Source: Clostridia bacterium
GTDB taxonomy: Bacteria; Bacillota; Clostridia; Oscillospirales; CAG-272
Length of the DNA stretch: 64,000 bases
Direction of reading: 5' to 3'
NCBI GenBank assembly: GCA_017463865.1
Contig: JAFTOI010000007.1
Coordinates: 1 to 64,000, forward strand
Within the stretch, counting starts at the first letter, position 1, and the number at the start of each line of letters is the position of its first letter. Of this stretch, positions 45,573 through 54,067 are shown piece by piece. A model generated the notes under the pieces. That model searched no databases. It was not told where the DNA came from and saw nothing but the letters and a program-made list of their open reading frames with translations. The translations under genes were made by a program, and so were the position numbers.

Positions 45573-46647
45573 TATGTTCTCCTCCGTTCAATAAATTCGA
45601 TTGTGTGCCGTCCTCATCCAGCATGGCGGCAACCTGCCCCGCCAGATGCTCGATCATCGTCACGACGCGCGAGTAATCCATGCGGCAGGGGCCGAGGATG
45701 CCGATCGCGCCGACCGTATGGCCGCCGTGGCGGATGGTCTTGAAGATGAGCGACGAGTTCTGCATGACATCGACCGTGTTTTCCGAGCCGATGTAGATAT
45801 TGACGTCCTCCGCCTTCGCGCCCGAGACCAAATCAAGGATGTCGTGCTTCTCCTCCAGCGCCCCCAGCAGCTGCTTGAAGCGGCCGATGTCGGCGTACTC
45901 GGGGTACTGCAGCAGGCGGTTAATGCCCTCAAACCGCACATCGCCATCGTCCAGCTCGCTCATCGTCTCGTAAATGCACTTGATGATCGGGTTGACCATC
46001 ACCGAGTCGATGCCCATCGCCGCCTCCATGCGCATGATGGCGGGGAGGGTGATCTGCTCGGCCGAAAGGCCGGCGAGATTCTGATTAAGCGCGGCGGCCA
46101 GCCGCGCGGCTGTGTCGGGCAGGATGTCGAAGCCAAGGTGGACGAACTTGCTCTTGACCGCGCCGGTCGAGGTGACCATGACGAGGATGAAGCTGCGCGG
46201 ATCGACCCAGACCGTCTCAAACCGGCGGATTGACGCGGCCGCGGGCTTCGGTTTGACCGAGATGCCGGTGTAGTTGGTCAGCGCCGCAGCCAGCTTCGAG
46301 GCCTGCTCGAGGATGGTATCGATCTCAGCCTGCTTGATGCGCAGGAGATTGTTCAGCTCGGCGATCTCGCGCTGGGTCATGGCGTAGCGGCTGAGCATTG
46401 TGTCGACATAGAAGCGGTAGCCCAGCTCGCTGGGCACCCGCCCCGCCGAGGTGTGGGGCTGCTCGAGGTAGCCCAGCTCCTCCAGCTCCGCCATCTCGTT
46501 GCGGATGGTGGCCGAGGAGTAGGCGATCTGCGCGTTCTGCATGATGTAACGCGAGCCGACCGGCTCGCCGTTCTCGATGTGTGCGTCGATGATCGCTTTT
46601 AATATGAGCTTTTTTCGCTCACTCAATTCGCCGTCCCGTGGACTCAT
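45556..46647 (-). CDS. hrcA: Heat-inducible transcription repressor HrcA
   Basis: A 363-residue repressor of class I heat-shock genes. The N-terminal winged helix contains GSRYIMQNAQIAYSSATIRNEM and LEELGYLEQPHTSAGRVPS; the dimerisation and GAF-like domains follow. It binds the CIRCE element found at 46680-46706 and so represses its own operon. The start at 46647 follows GAGGTG; the open frame upstream crosses CIRCE and the promoter and is not used. Confidence 0.96.
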   Translation of the reverse strand: MSPRDGELSERKKLILKAIIDAHIENGEPVGSRYIMQNAQIAYSSATIRNEMAELEELGYLEQPHTSAGRVPSELGYRFYVDTMLSRYAMTQREIAELNNLLRIKQAEIDTILEQASKLAAALTNYTGISVKPKPAAASIRRFETVWVDPRSFILVMVTSTGAVKSKFVHLGFDILPDTAARLAAALNQNLAGLSAEQITLPAIMRMEAAMGIDSVMVNPIIKCIYETMSELDDGDVRFEGINRLLQYPEYADIGRFKQLLGALEEKHDILDLVSGAKAEDVNIYIGSENTVDVMQNSSLIFKTIRHGGHTVGAIGILGPCRMDYSRVVTMIEHLAGQVAAMLDEDGTQSNLLNGGEHNAGKG

Positions 46648-46679
46648 CTTCGCACCTCGCTCTCGGATTTGGGTTCGTT

Positions 46680-46706
46680 TTAGCACTCGATGAGGTCGAC
46701 TGCTAA
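46680..46706 (-). promoter_or_regulatory. CIRCE operator of the hrcA operon
   Basis: TTAGCACTC-N9-GACTGCTAA, matching the CIRCE consensus with one mismatch in the right arm (GAC for GAG). It lies between the promoter and hrcA. Confidence 0.93.
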
Positions 46707-46717
46707 ACTCTGTATAA

Positions 46718-46746
46718 AATTTACCACGAATCGGCCCTTTTGTCAA
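46718..46746 (-). promoter_or_regulatory. Sigma-A promoter of the heat-shock operon
   Basis: Minus-strand TTGACA (46746-46741) and TAAATT (46723-46718), 17-bp spacer. CIRCE begins 11 bp downstream of the -10 box, so HrcA would block the start site. Confidence 0.75.
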
Positions 46747-46810
46747 GAACTTAGTGCGGATATTTTGTGAACTTTTTGTAAATCAAGCAAGAGAGTGCCA
46801 AAAAACGCGA

Positions 46811-46836
46811 AAAAAGCGCCCCGTGGGGCGCTTTTT
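46811..46836. terminator. Intrinsic terminator, relic of the lost solute-binding protein gene
   Basis: A perfect 12-bp stem with GT loop and A5/T5 flanks, 11 bp beyond the stop codon of the truncated minus-strand frame. Confidence 0.8.
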
Positions 46837-46847
46837 CGTAGGTGTGC

Positions 46848-47015
46848 TCAGCTGTCAAGGCCGAGGAAAGCGTCGATCAGTTTTTGCGCGCTCTCCTGTG
46901 CTGCTGTTTCAAGGGTAACATAACGGGAAGCAGAGTTGGACTGTCCTTCCTTGATCATTGCACGAGACGCATAGCAGAGATTGCTGAAGCCACTGCCATA
47001 GATGAAGGCAATGCC
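46848..47015 (-). pseudogene. C-terminal remnant of an ABC solute-binding protein gene
   Basis: Only the last 55 or so codons remain, ending with TGA at 46848. The decoded tail (GSGFSNLCYASRAMIKEGQS, then VTLETAAQESAQKLIDAF) resembles the C-terminus of sugar-type extracellular solute-binding proteins. There is no start codon or ribosome binding site; the frame runs into a stop where AraC-like sequence begins. The assignment is from pattern alone. Confidence 0.6.
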
Positions 47016-47237
47016 CTACATCAGCCGCCGATTCAAGCAGGACACCGGCAAAACATTCTCCGCCTACCTGCAGGATGTGCGCATCGACAACGTCTGCCGC
47101 CTGCTGGCCAACACTGACCTGCCCGTCGAGGCGGTCGCCAATCAGGTCGGCTACACCGACATGAAGCACTTCCACCGCCTCTTCCGCGAACGCATGGCAT
47201 GACGCCCCGCGCGGATCGGATGATGCTCAGACAATAG
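47013..47237 (+). pseudogene. C-terminal remnant of an AraC family regulator gene
   Basis: It encodes PYISRRFKQDTGKTFSAYLQ through TDMKHFHRLFRERM, closely matching residues about 203-265 of the intact AraC regulator at 47417-48262. The N-terminal cupin and first helix-turn-helix are missing. Near 47195 a one-base loss shifts frame just before the conserved MTPR, which continues in another frame to TAG at 47235. It abuts the oppositely oriented remnant, a deletion scar. A terminator follows at 47240-47266. Confidence 0.8.
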
Positions 47238-47239
47238 AA

Positions 47240-47266
47240 AGATCGTGCCGCCGGGCGGCACGATCT
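47240..47266 (+). terminator. Terminator after the AraC remnant
   Basis: A stem of at least 11 bp (47240-47250 with 47256-47266), then CTGTTTTG. Confidence 0.7.
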
Positions 47267-47355
47267 CTGTTTTGTGCGCGATCAGCCCTATTGACCCGTC
47301 AGGGGGACGACTATATACAATTTATAGGCGTAATATATCCTCCGCGCAATTTTCC

Positions 47356-47384
47356 TTGACAAGAGACAGCCGCCATGCTACAAT
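47356..47384 (+). promoter_or_regulatory. Sigma-A promoter of the AraC-glycosidase operon
   Basis: TTGACA (47356-47361) and TACAAT (47379-47384), 17-bp spacer, 32 bp upstream of the AraC ATG. Confidence 0.8.
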
Positions 47385-47416
47385 GGAGAAAACGCCGTGT
47401 GAGGAGGAGAGCCGAT

Positions 47417-48262
47417 ATGCAGCGGCACGATTGGAAATACCCGGACTGCTTTGCCCTGTCAATGTCGGTCAACGCAAATATCGAGCTGCACCGGCACAGC
47501 TATTTTGAGCTGGTTTACGTTCTTGAGGGAAAGGCGAAACACCACATCAACGGCACTGACATGCTGCTCGCGGAGGGGGACTATTTTGTCATGGACACCA
47601 CTGGCGTACATGGGTATCGGCCCTGCCCGGGTGAGTCCTTCCGCATCATCAATTGCTGCTTCTACGGCGAATTTCTCGACGCTTCCCTGGCCAGTGCCGA
47701 ACGACTCGATACCATCATCGAACATCCGCTTCTCGGCTTTTGCGCAGACCAGCTGCGGCTCCGCCCGACCGAGACCATCTTCCGCGATGACGGAATCCTG
47801 CGCCCCCTTGTCGAGCAGATGTTCCACGAATACACCACCCGCCAGCCAGGCTATCGCGCAGCTATCCGCGCGCAGCTGCTCTACCTGCTCATCAGCCTGC
47901 TCCGTCGTGCGGCCGAGGGTGAATCGCCCGACGCCGGCCACGCGCTGACCCACAGCGCCATCGCCTACATTGAGAAGCACGCCACCGCGCACTGCACCCT
48001 CGAGGACGCGGCTGCCGCCCTCAATTATTCCCCGCCCTACCTTAGCCGCCGCTTCAAGCTCGACACCGGCACAACCTTCTCTGCCTATCTGCAGGATGTC
48101 CGCATCAAAAACGCCTGCCGGCTTCTGGCCAACACCGACCTGCCAATCGAAAGGATCGCCAACATGGTCGGGTACAGGGATATGAAGCATTTCCACCGCA
48201 TTTTCCGCCGCGCCAAGGGGCAGACACCCCGCGAATACCGCACGGCACGGAACATCAAATAA
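47417..48262 (+). CDS. AraC family transcriptional regulator
   Basis: A 281-residue regulator: N-terminal cupin (about 15-95, ELHRHSYFELVYVLEGK, then GDYFVMDTTGVHGY), linker, and two C-terminal helix-turn-helix motifs (about 180-275, TLEDAAAALNYSPPYLSRRF and IERIANMVGYRDMKHFHRIF) ending in the GQTPREYR signature. The start at 47417 follows GGAGGAG. It lies 16 bp upstream of a GH78-like gene, which it probably controls in response to a sugar. Confidence 0.93.
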   Translation: MQRHDWKYPDCFALSMSVNANIELHRHSYFELVYVLEGKAKHHINGTDMLLAEGDYFVMDTTGVHGYRPCPGESFRIINCCFYGEFLDASLASAERLDTIIEHPLLGFCADQLRLRPTETIFRDDGILRPLVEQMFHEYTTRQPGYRAAIRAQLLYLLISLLRRAAEGESPDAGHALTHSAIAYIEKHATAHCTLEDAAAALNYSPPYLSRRFKLDTGTTFSAYLQDVRIKNACRLLANTDLPIERIANMVGYRDMKHFHRIFRRAKGQTPREYRTARNIK

Positions 48263-48278
48263 AAAGGAGACCACCGCC

Positions 48279-50366
48279 ATGTTCACCCAAGCCAAGCCCA
48301 TCTGGATCAAGGGCAGATCGAACGAGCTCAACGTCCAGACCGCCTTCACCTGCACCGTCGACAGCCGTCCCGGCCTGACCCTCCGGCTCACCGGCGCTAC
48401 CTACTACCGCGTCTTCGTGGACGGCCGCTTCGTCCACTACGGCCCTGCCCGCGCCGCACGCGGCTGCGCCCGCGTCGACGAGATCGCGCTGCCCGAGCGC
48501 GGCCCCGTCGCCCTCTGCATCGAGGTCATGGGCTACCGCTGCAACTCGCTCTCGACCGCCAACCAGCCGTCCTATCTGCAGGCCGAGATCGTCGTTGGCG
48601 GCGAGGTCATCGCCTTCACCGGCCGCGACTTCGTCGGCCGCCTGCCGGGGACGCACCTGCAGAAGGTGCAGCGCTTCTCCAAGCAGCGCCACTTCGGCGA
48701 GGTCTGGGACTTCCGCACCCGCCCGACCGATCCCGCCCTCGGTGAGCCCGCCGAGACCGAGGTACTGCCCCTTGACCTGCGCTACCTCCCCCGCGCCGTC
48801 GCCATGCCCGAATACCGCCGCTCCCCCGACGCCGCGCTGGCCATGCACGGCACCACGACGGTCGATCCCGAGGCCAAGGTGAAGCTGCGCCAATACTCGG
48901 GCACGATGCCCGACGGCTGGGGCTTCTTCGATGAGTCCGAGATTGAGCACCTCCCCTTCCCCGCCTTCCAACGCCTTGTTCAGCATCCGTCCGACACACC
49001 TGCCTCGCTCCCGCTTACACTGAAAGCCGGCGAGTATGCCATCATGGATCTGCGCCAGGTCTACGCCGGCTTCTTCAGCCTTGCCCTGACCGCCAACGCC
49101 GAGAGCGACTTCATCCTCGCTTTCAGCGAGGCGTCGCCCGAGGGCCGCTTCGAGTTCGTCCGCATCAATATGCATGCCGTGATCGAGTACCTGCTCGCGC
49201 CCGGCGCGTATGACCACCTCTCCTTCGAGCCCTACACCGCCCGCTACGCCATGATCGCCGTCACCGCAGGTGAGATCGAGCTCCGCTCCCTCTCGATGGT
49301 CGAGCTGGAGCATCCACTGCCCGATGCCCCCTCGCTGGGCGACGCCGAGTTGGACAAGATCTATACGGCCGCGCGCCGCTCCTTCGCCCACAATGCCGTC
49401 GACATCTTCTTCGACTGCCCCTCCCGCGAGCGCGCAGGCTGGCTCTGCGACAGCTACTACACCGCCCAGGCGGAGTATCACATCCTCGGCAAGGTCGACG
49501 TCGAGCCGGCCTTCCTCGAAAACTTCCTCCTCCGCCCCGATGAAACACAGCTGGGGAACGGTACCATCCCGACCCCGCAGGCCGTGCTTCCCATGTGCTA
49601 CCCCGGCGACCCGAACGGCGAATACATCCCGCAGTGGGCCATGTGGTATGTGCTGGAACTCGAGCAGTACCTCAACCACCGCGCCCCCGACGCCGACCGT
49701 GCCCGCTTCAAGCCGCTGATCGACGCACTGATGGCCTGGTTCGCCCAGTATGAGAACGAAGACGGCCTGCTCGAGAAGCTGCCCGGCTGGAACTTCGTCG
49801 AGTGGTCGAAGGCCAACCAGTGGACACAGGAGGTCAACTACCCGACCAACATGCTCTACGCCGAAACCCTCGAATGCTGCGATAAGATCTGGCACGGCGG
49901 CGAGACGGCCCGTGCCAACGCCATCCGCGCGAAGGTGCGCGAGCTGTCCTTCGACGGCGAATTCTTCCGCGACCACGCCTACCGCGACGAGACGGGCAAG
50001 CTGGTCAATTATCCCGACATCTCGGAGGTCTGCCAGTACTACGCCTTCCGCTTCGGCGTCGCGGACAGGGACGACCCGCGCTATGCCCGCCTGATGCACA
50101 CCATCCGCACCACCTTCGGCCCGCACCGCACCGACGCCCTGCCCCACATCGAGAAGGCTAATGCCCTGATGGGCGTCTACCTGCGCCTCGAGCTGCTGCA
50201 AATGTGGGACGAGCGCGACCTGCTGCTCTCGGACATCCGCGGCTTCTTCGGCGGCATGGCCGACCGCACCGGCACCCTGTGGGAGTACACAGCGGTCAAG
50301 GGCAGTCTCGACCATGGCTTCGCCTCCTACGCCGCCGTTGCCCTGTGGAACGCGGTAAAGGGATAA
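48279..50366 (+). CDS. GH78-like alpha-L-rhamnosidase family protein
   Basis: A 695-residue cytoplasmic protein without a signal peptide. An N-terminal beta domain carries YRVFVDGRFVHYGPARA, as in rhamnosidase N-domains. A linker beta domain follows, and from about 355 an (alpha/alpha)6 barrel begins FFDCPSRERAGWLCDSYY, the GH78 motif bearing the proposed acid. Further motifs are QWAMWYVLELEQYL and GTLWEYTAVKGSLDHGFAS. It probably removes rhamnose or a related residue from imported oligosaccharides. Start at 48279 behind AAGGAG, downstream of the AraC gene. Confidence 0.82.
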   Translation: MFTQAKPIWIKGRSNELNVQTAFTCTVDSRPGLTLRLTGATYYRVFVDGRFVHYGPARAARGCARVDEIALPERGPVALCIEVMGYRCNSLSTANQPSYLQAEIVVGGEVIAFTGRDFVGRLPGTHLQKVQRFSKQRHFGEVWDFRTRPTDPALGEPAETEVLPLDLRYLPRAVAMPEYRRSPDAALAMHGTTTVDPEAKVKLRQYSGTMPDGWGFFDESEIEHLPFPAFQRLVQHPSDTPASLPLTLKAGEYAIMDLRQVYAGFFSLALTANAESDFILAFSEASPEGRFEFVRINMHAVIEYLLAPGAYDHLSFEPYTARYAMIAVTAGEIELRSLSMVELEHPLPDAPSLGDAELDKIYTAARRSFAHNAVDIFFDCPSRERAGWLCDSYYTAQAEYHILGKVDVEPAFLENFLLRPDETQLGNGTIPTPQAVLPMCYPGDPNGEYIPQWAMWYVLELEQYLNHRAPDADRARFKPLIDALMAWFAQYENEDGLLEKLPGWNFVEWSKANQWTQEVNYPTNMLYAETLECCDKIWHGGETARANAIRAKVRELSFDGEFFRDHAYRDETGKLVNYPDISEVCQYYAFRFGVADRDDPRYARLMHTIRTTFGPHRTDALPHIEKANALMGVYLRLELLQMWDERDLLLSDIRGFFGGMADRTGTLWEYTAVKGSLDHGFASYAAVALWNAVKG

Positions 50367-50378
50367 GGTCAGCGCAAA

Positions 50379-50411
50379 AAACGGCACGAAACCATTGGTT
50401 TCGTGCCGTTT
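50379..50411. terminator. Bidirectional terminator after the GH78-like gene
   Basis: A perfect 15-bp stem (50379-50393 with 50397-50411), 3-nt loop, A-rich left and T-rich right flanks, between convergent genes. Confidence 0.88.
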
Positions 50412-50415
50412 GCTT

Positions 50416-51549
50416 TTAATAGTCTTTCGGCTTGCCGCACTTCTCGCATTTCTGCCGGAACAGCCCGCGGAACTCGCCGCCGCAGTGGCGGCAGAGGCCC
50501 TGCTCTTGTCTCAACACCTTCTGCAGTTCAACAAGCCGCTCACGCGTGACCGGCTCGTTCAGATACACGATGTCAATGTAAGAATCATCATACGGAACAG
50601 TCGTGGCAAAATAAACTGCCGAGCCGCAGATCATGGTAACCCCCATGAAAATATCCAGTACTCTGTCATCCAGCGAGAGCGATGGGTAAACAGAATTGGC
50701 ATGCGCACTGCTCGAAGCCTTACGCCCATCGGCACACAGAAGCTTTGCAAACAGACCGCCGTTTTCCGCTGAAAGCAGCTCGAGCAGCTGATTTTGTTTT
50801 TCCGACAACGCCGGAAAGCGATCCAGCAATTGCTGGGCGACCAGCCGTCCTGCCGGAACGATCTCTCCGGCCAACAGCTTCTGCTCGTAATCCACCGCAA
50901 GCGCACAGAAGCAGTCTGTAATATCCGGCGCCTGCAGGAGCTGTGTCATCTGGTCGGCAGGCATCGCCATGGTCAGCCAATGGGAAAAAGGGTCGGCCGT
51001 ATACAGTACCTCCTCTTGCCCAGGGGCAAGATAGGTACGGTCGGTGATGAAATCATCATATCCATACAGCTGCAGCGTCGTATGGCTGAGCGGCACCTTG
51101 CGCATCTCGGTGCCATAGGACTGCCAGAAGGAACGAAAGAAATTGCGGATGATTTCAGGATCGGGACAGAGGGTACAGGCATTTTTCAGGCAATCGACCG
51201 TCTGACGTGAGAGCGCATAGGTGATTCGTTGGATCGTCCGCATCACAAACGGCAGCCGCACGATCCCCCACCAGCCCCGCCAGTCGCCGGGGAACTGCTT
51301 TGTGAGGTCGGTGAAGACATCGAGCGCCCGCTTGTATTCGCCGAGGCGCAGCAGCGTCTCCGCATTCTCGCAGAGCCGCTCCAGCTCAGCCGAGCCGGTC
51401 ACCACCTCAACCGTGCCGGTGACCGCCTGCACCTTCTGGCGCAGACGCTCCATCGAATATTTCACGCCGCAGTATTCGCATACGGCGAACTCACCGCCCG
51501 CCTCAATGGTCAGCGGGCCGTTGCAAAGGTCACAGATCAGCGCTTTCAT
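50416..51549 (-). CDS. Double zinc-ribbon protein of unknown function
   Basis: A 377-residue soluble protein. The N-terminal zinc ribbon is C-D-L-C at 6-9 and C-E-Y-C at 24-27 with GGEFAVCEYCGVKYSME. A helical TPR-like segment follows (about 55-100, ENAETLLRLGEYKRALDVFTDL). The middle is unrecognised. The C-terminus has a second ribbon, CRHCGGEFRG and CEKCGK. Start at 51549 behind AAGGAG, 12 bp after the E2-like gene and in its transcript. No function inferred. Confidence 0.75.
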   Translation of the reverse strand: MKALICDLCNGPLTIEAGGEFAVCEYCGVKYSMERLRQKVQAVTGTVEVVTGSAELERLCENAETLLRLGEYKRALDVFTDLTKQFPGDWRGWWGIVRLPFVMRTIQRITYALSRQTVDCLKNACTLCPDPEIIRNFFRSFWQSYGTEMRKVPLSHTTLQLYGYDDFITDRTYLAPGQEEVLYTADPFSHWLTMAMPADQMTQLLQAPDITDCFCALAVDYEQKLLAGEIVPAGRLVAQQLLDRFPALSEKQNQLLELLSAENGGLFAKLLCADGRKASSSAHANSVYPSLSLDDRVLDIFMGVTMICGSAVYFATTVPYDDSYIDIVYLNEPVTRERLVELQKVLRQEQGLCRHCGGEFRGLFRQKCEKCGKPKDY

Positions 51550-51561
51550 AACGATTCTCCT

Positions 51562-52458
51562 TTACTCCACATCCTCAAGCACCTGCTCCGGCCGCTCGTT
51601 GAGCACCTCGGGCGCCTGGATATACCGCTTGAGCATCTTCAGCGCCGAGGCGTAGTAGTACCCGTCACAGATGCGTTCGTCGGTGACGGCCTTGATGTCA
51701 ACAAAGCGGCGGCGGTTGACCTTGCCCTCGCGGTCGATGGTGTTGACCGTATACTTGGTGCCGTAGGAGAGGAAGACCGGCAGGTTGCCGAAGTCGTAGA
51801 TGTGGTGGTAGATCGGCTTGATGCCGAGCGAGCCCATGCTGGTGATAATCATCGAACCGTGGAAGGGGCTGACATTCGTCAGCACGCGGGGCAGCCAGCC
51901 CATATAGTCGAGGGCGAAAAGCGCCCACACGATGAAGCGCAGGATGATACCGGGGAAGGAAATGAGAATCTTGGCAACCGTGTCAAAGAAGGTCTCACCG
52001 TCGACCTTCGCGGCCTCCTCGACGGTGCGGTTGAAAATCTCGTAGACCTCGTCAACGGTGGCATTGGGCGGGAAAACGACCTTAATCATGGTGTCGCGGC
52101 CCTCGAGGGACATCTCCTTTTTGACGGCCATGACGATCTCGATATTGTTACGGGCGTAGATCTTCTGCCCGTTGATGAAGCGGTTGACACCCGGGCGCTG
52201 GGAGATCATGCGCACATAGGCGGCGAGGATGATGTGGAGCAGGCTGAAGTTGGTCATGCCCTCCTTGACCTTGGCGCGCACCATCTTGTCAGCCTCGGTG
52301 ATGTCGAAGTTGTCAGCGAAGGTGTTCTGCGCGTCGGAGCGCCTCTTCATGATGTAGGGCATCACGCGCTGCATCGGCGGCAGCGTACGCAGGCGGCGGC
52401 CATCCTTGCGGTCGCCGAAGCGGCGCTTGTACTTCTTCGGTTCGGTATTCTGGCTCAT
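51562..52458 (-). CDS. Stand-alone 2-oxoacid dehydrogenase acyltransferase (E2/CAT-fold)-like protein
   Basis: A 298-residue protein resembling the catalytic domain of E2 acyltransferases, without lipoyl or subunit-binding domains. It has NFSLLHIILAAYVRMI, a trimer-type core and IITSMGSLGIKPIYHHIYDFG, like the E2 SNLG-xFG strand. The usual catalytic HRxxDG is DERICDG (about 260-266): the His is replaced by Glu261. A hydrophobic insert (about 160-200) may touch membrane. No pyruvate dehydrogenase genes are nearby. Start at 52458 behind GAGGTG. Confidence 0.8.
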   Translation of the reverse strand: MSQNTEPKKYKRRFGDRKDGRRLRTLPPMQRVMPYIMKRRSDAQNTFADNFDITEADKMVRAKVKEGMTNFSLLHIILAAYVRMISQRPGVNRFINGQKIYARNNIEIVMAVKKEMSLEGRDTMIKVVFPPNATVDEVYEIFNRTVEEAAKVDGETFFDTVAKILISFPGIILRFIVWALFALDYMGWLPRVLTNVSPFHGSMIITSMGSLGIKPIYHHIYDFGNLPVFLSYGTKYTVNTIDREGKVNRRRFVDIKAVTDERICDGYYYASALKMLKRYIQAPEVLNERPEQVLEDVE

Positions 52459-52497
52459 GTTTTCACCTCGTTGTTAAATTGGACACATCTATATACA

Positions 52498-52526
52498 ATT
52501 ATAGTGGAAACTGTCGAGAAAATCAA
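52498..52526 (-). promoter_or_regulatory. Sigma-A promoter of the E2-like/zinc-ribbon operon
   Basis: Minus-strand TTGATT (52526-52521) and TATAAT (52503-52498), 17-bp spacer. Confidence 0.75.
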
Positions 52527-52585
52527 GGGGGAACGGAAAAAATGTCCGAATTCCGAGCAATTTACGGATTGATCCCACCGCCGCA

Positions 52586-52614
52586 TTGACTTTTGGCGCG
52601 GTTTGTGATAAACT
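52586..52614 (+). promoter_or_regulatory. Sigma-A promoter of the barnase-dut operon
   Basis: TTGACT (52586-52591) and TAAACT (52609-52614), 17-bp spacer, divergent from the E2-like gene promoter. Confidence 0.72.
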
Positions 52615-52650
52615 ATGGATAACTGATCATACACAAAGAGGTTTACCTGC

Positions 52651-53331
52651 ATGAACAAAACGAAATTTTTCGCACGCTGGCTGGCGCTTCTGCTGGCGTC
52701 TGTCCTTGCCCTGACGGGCTGCGGCGCTGTCGGCGACCTGGTCGAGCCGTATGAGGAAGAGCTGGGTGAGCTCGGCAGCGCGCTGCTCGATCAATTGCTC
52801 GAGGTCGACGCCACAGCCGAAGACACGACCGTACCTATCCCCGAAACGACCACAGCGCCGAAAACCACAAAGGCACCTGAAACCACACAAGCACCGATCA
52901 CAACAAAAGCGCCTGAAACCACACAAGCCCCCGTCACAACAAAGGCCCCCGAAACGACCACAGCCCCCGAGACGACAGCCGCTCCGGTCATCGACCGCGA
53001 CGGCAGCTACACCTCGAAGGAGGACGTGGCACTCTACCTCAAGACCTACGGCGAGCTGCCCTCGAACTTCATCACCAAATCCGAGGCGCAGAAGCTGGGC
53101 TGGGTGAGCAGCAAGGGCAACCTGCACGACGTCGCGCCGGGCAAGAGCATCGGCGGCGATAAATTCGGCAACTACGAAGGGCTGCTCCCGAAGAAGAGCG
53201 GCCGCCAGTACTACGAATGCGACATCGACTACACCGGCGGATTCCGCGATTCCAAGCGCATCGTTTACTCCAACGACGGCCTGATCTACTACACCGACGA
53301 CCACTACGAGACCTTCACGGAGATCAAATAA
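52651..53331 (+). CDS. Barnase-like ribonuclease lipoprotein
   Basis: A 226-residue lipoprotein: lipobox L-T-G-C24, an acidic segment, eight perfect xTTxAP hexapeptides (residues 65-112), then a full barnase-type N1/T1 ribonuclease domain (about 115-226). Matches to Bacillus barnase include [16 protein letters not shown] and [15 protein letters not shown]. The catalytic residues correspond to E189, R203 and H218 (barnase E73, R87, H102), with R199 for R83; all are present. It should be an active RNase held on the outer face of the membrane. No barstar gene is visible in the window. Followed one base later by dut. Confidence 0.92.
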   Translation: MNKTKFFARWLALLLASVLALTGCGAVGDLVEPYEEELGELGSALLDQLLEVDATAEDTTVPIPETTTAPKTTKAPETTQAPITTKAPETTQAPVTTKAPETTTAPETTAAPVIDRDGSYTSKEDVALYLKTYGELPSNFITKSEAQKLGWVSSKGNLHDVAPGKSIGGDKFGNYEGLLPKKSGRQYYECDIDYTGGFRDSKRIVYSNDGLIYYTDDHYETFTEIK

Positions 53332-53332
53332 C

Positions 53333-53761
53333 ATGAAAATCCACATCAAATACCACAACCCCGCCCTCGAGCACATCGAAAAGCTGAAGGTCGGCGACTG
53401 GATCGACCTGCGCGCCGCCGAAACCGTCACCCTCCGCGCCGGCGAGTACCGCATCATCTCACTGGGCGTCTCGATGCGCCTCCCCGACGGCTACGAGGCC
53501 CACATCGTCCCCCGCAGCTCGACCTTCAAAAAATGGGGCATCATCCAGGTCAACCACATGGGCGTCATCGACAACAGCTACTCCGGTGACAACGACATCT
53601 GGGGCATGCCCGTCCTCGCCATGCGCGACACCGTCATCTCCCTCAACGACCGCATCTGCCAGTTCCGCATCATGGAGCGGATGCCTGCGGTGGAATTCGT
53701 CGAGGTCGAGCAGTTAGGCGGGCCGGACAGAGGCGGGTTTGGGAGCACGGGGAGTAGGTGA
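53333..53761 (+). CDS. dut: dUTP diphosphatase (trimeric dUTPase)
   Basis: A 142-residue dUTPase that hydrolyses dUTP to dUMP, keeping uracil out of DNA. The five family motifs are recognisable: [11 protein letters not shown] (1), [10 protein letters not shown] (2), [13 protein letters not shown] (3, catalytic Asp), DRICQFRI (4) and GGFGSTG (5), so the nucleotide-gripping tail is intact. The start at 53333 is one base after the RNase stop with GGAG inside the preceding gene, implying coupled translation. Confidence 0.95.
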   Translation: MKIHIKYHNPALEHIEKLKVGDWIDLRAAETVTLRAGEYRIISLGVSMRLPDGYEAHIVPRSSTFKKWGIIQVNHMGVIDNSYSGDNDIWGMPVLAMRDTVISLNDRICQFRIMERMPAVEFVEVEQLGGPDRGGFGSTGSR

Positions 53762-53764
53762 GGA

Positions 53765-53890
53765 AGACCTTGGGACTTTGCCACAAACCCCACCAGAGGG
53801 ACTTTTCGAGAACCGAACTGCCCAAAGGGCAGTTCCCAGGGAGATTGCCTTCGGCAATCTCGGAAGTCCCTCTGGACTCTTCAAAAGCTT
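53765..53890. repeat. Interspersed repeat family B copy after dut
   Basis: CCAGAGGGACTT (53793-53804) pairs with AAGTCCCTCTGG (53864-53875), enclosing GAACTGCCCAAAGGGCAGTTC and GAGATTGCCTTCGGCAATCTC hairpins. The GGACTCTTCAAAAGCTTTC tail matches the copy after pheT. Confidence 0.75.
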
Positions 53891-53991
53891 TCACGCACGC
53901 ATTCGGAACGACAATTTACAATTTGTTCATACGCATCAACTGGCAGCCGCGCTGAGGCGCGGCGACCGCTCACCTTGCATATAGACATAGA

Positions 53992-54046
53992 AAATGGCTT
54001 CCGGCTCGCCGCCATGGGCGAGGCACGGAAGCCATTTCAATTTTTC
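53992..54046 (+). terminator. Terminator between dut and the cytidylate-kinase-like gene
   Basis: A 12-bp outer stem (53992-54003 with 54026-54037) encloses a GCTCGCC-type inner hairpin and is followed by CAATTTTTC. Confidence 0.75.
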
Positions 54047-54067
54047 TGTACGCTTCTTATTCCAAAG

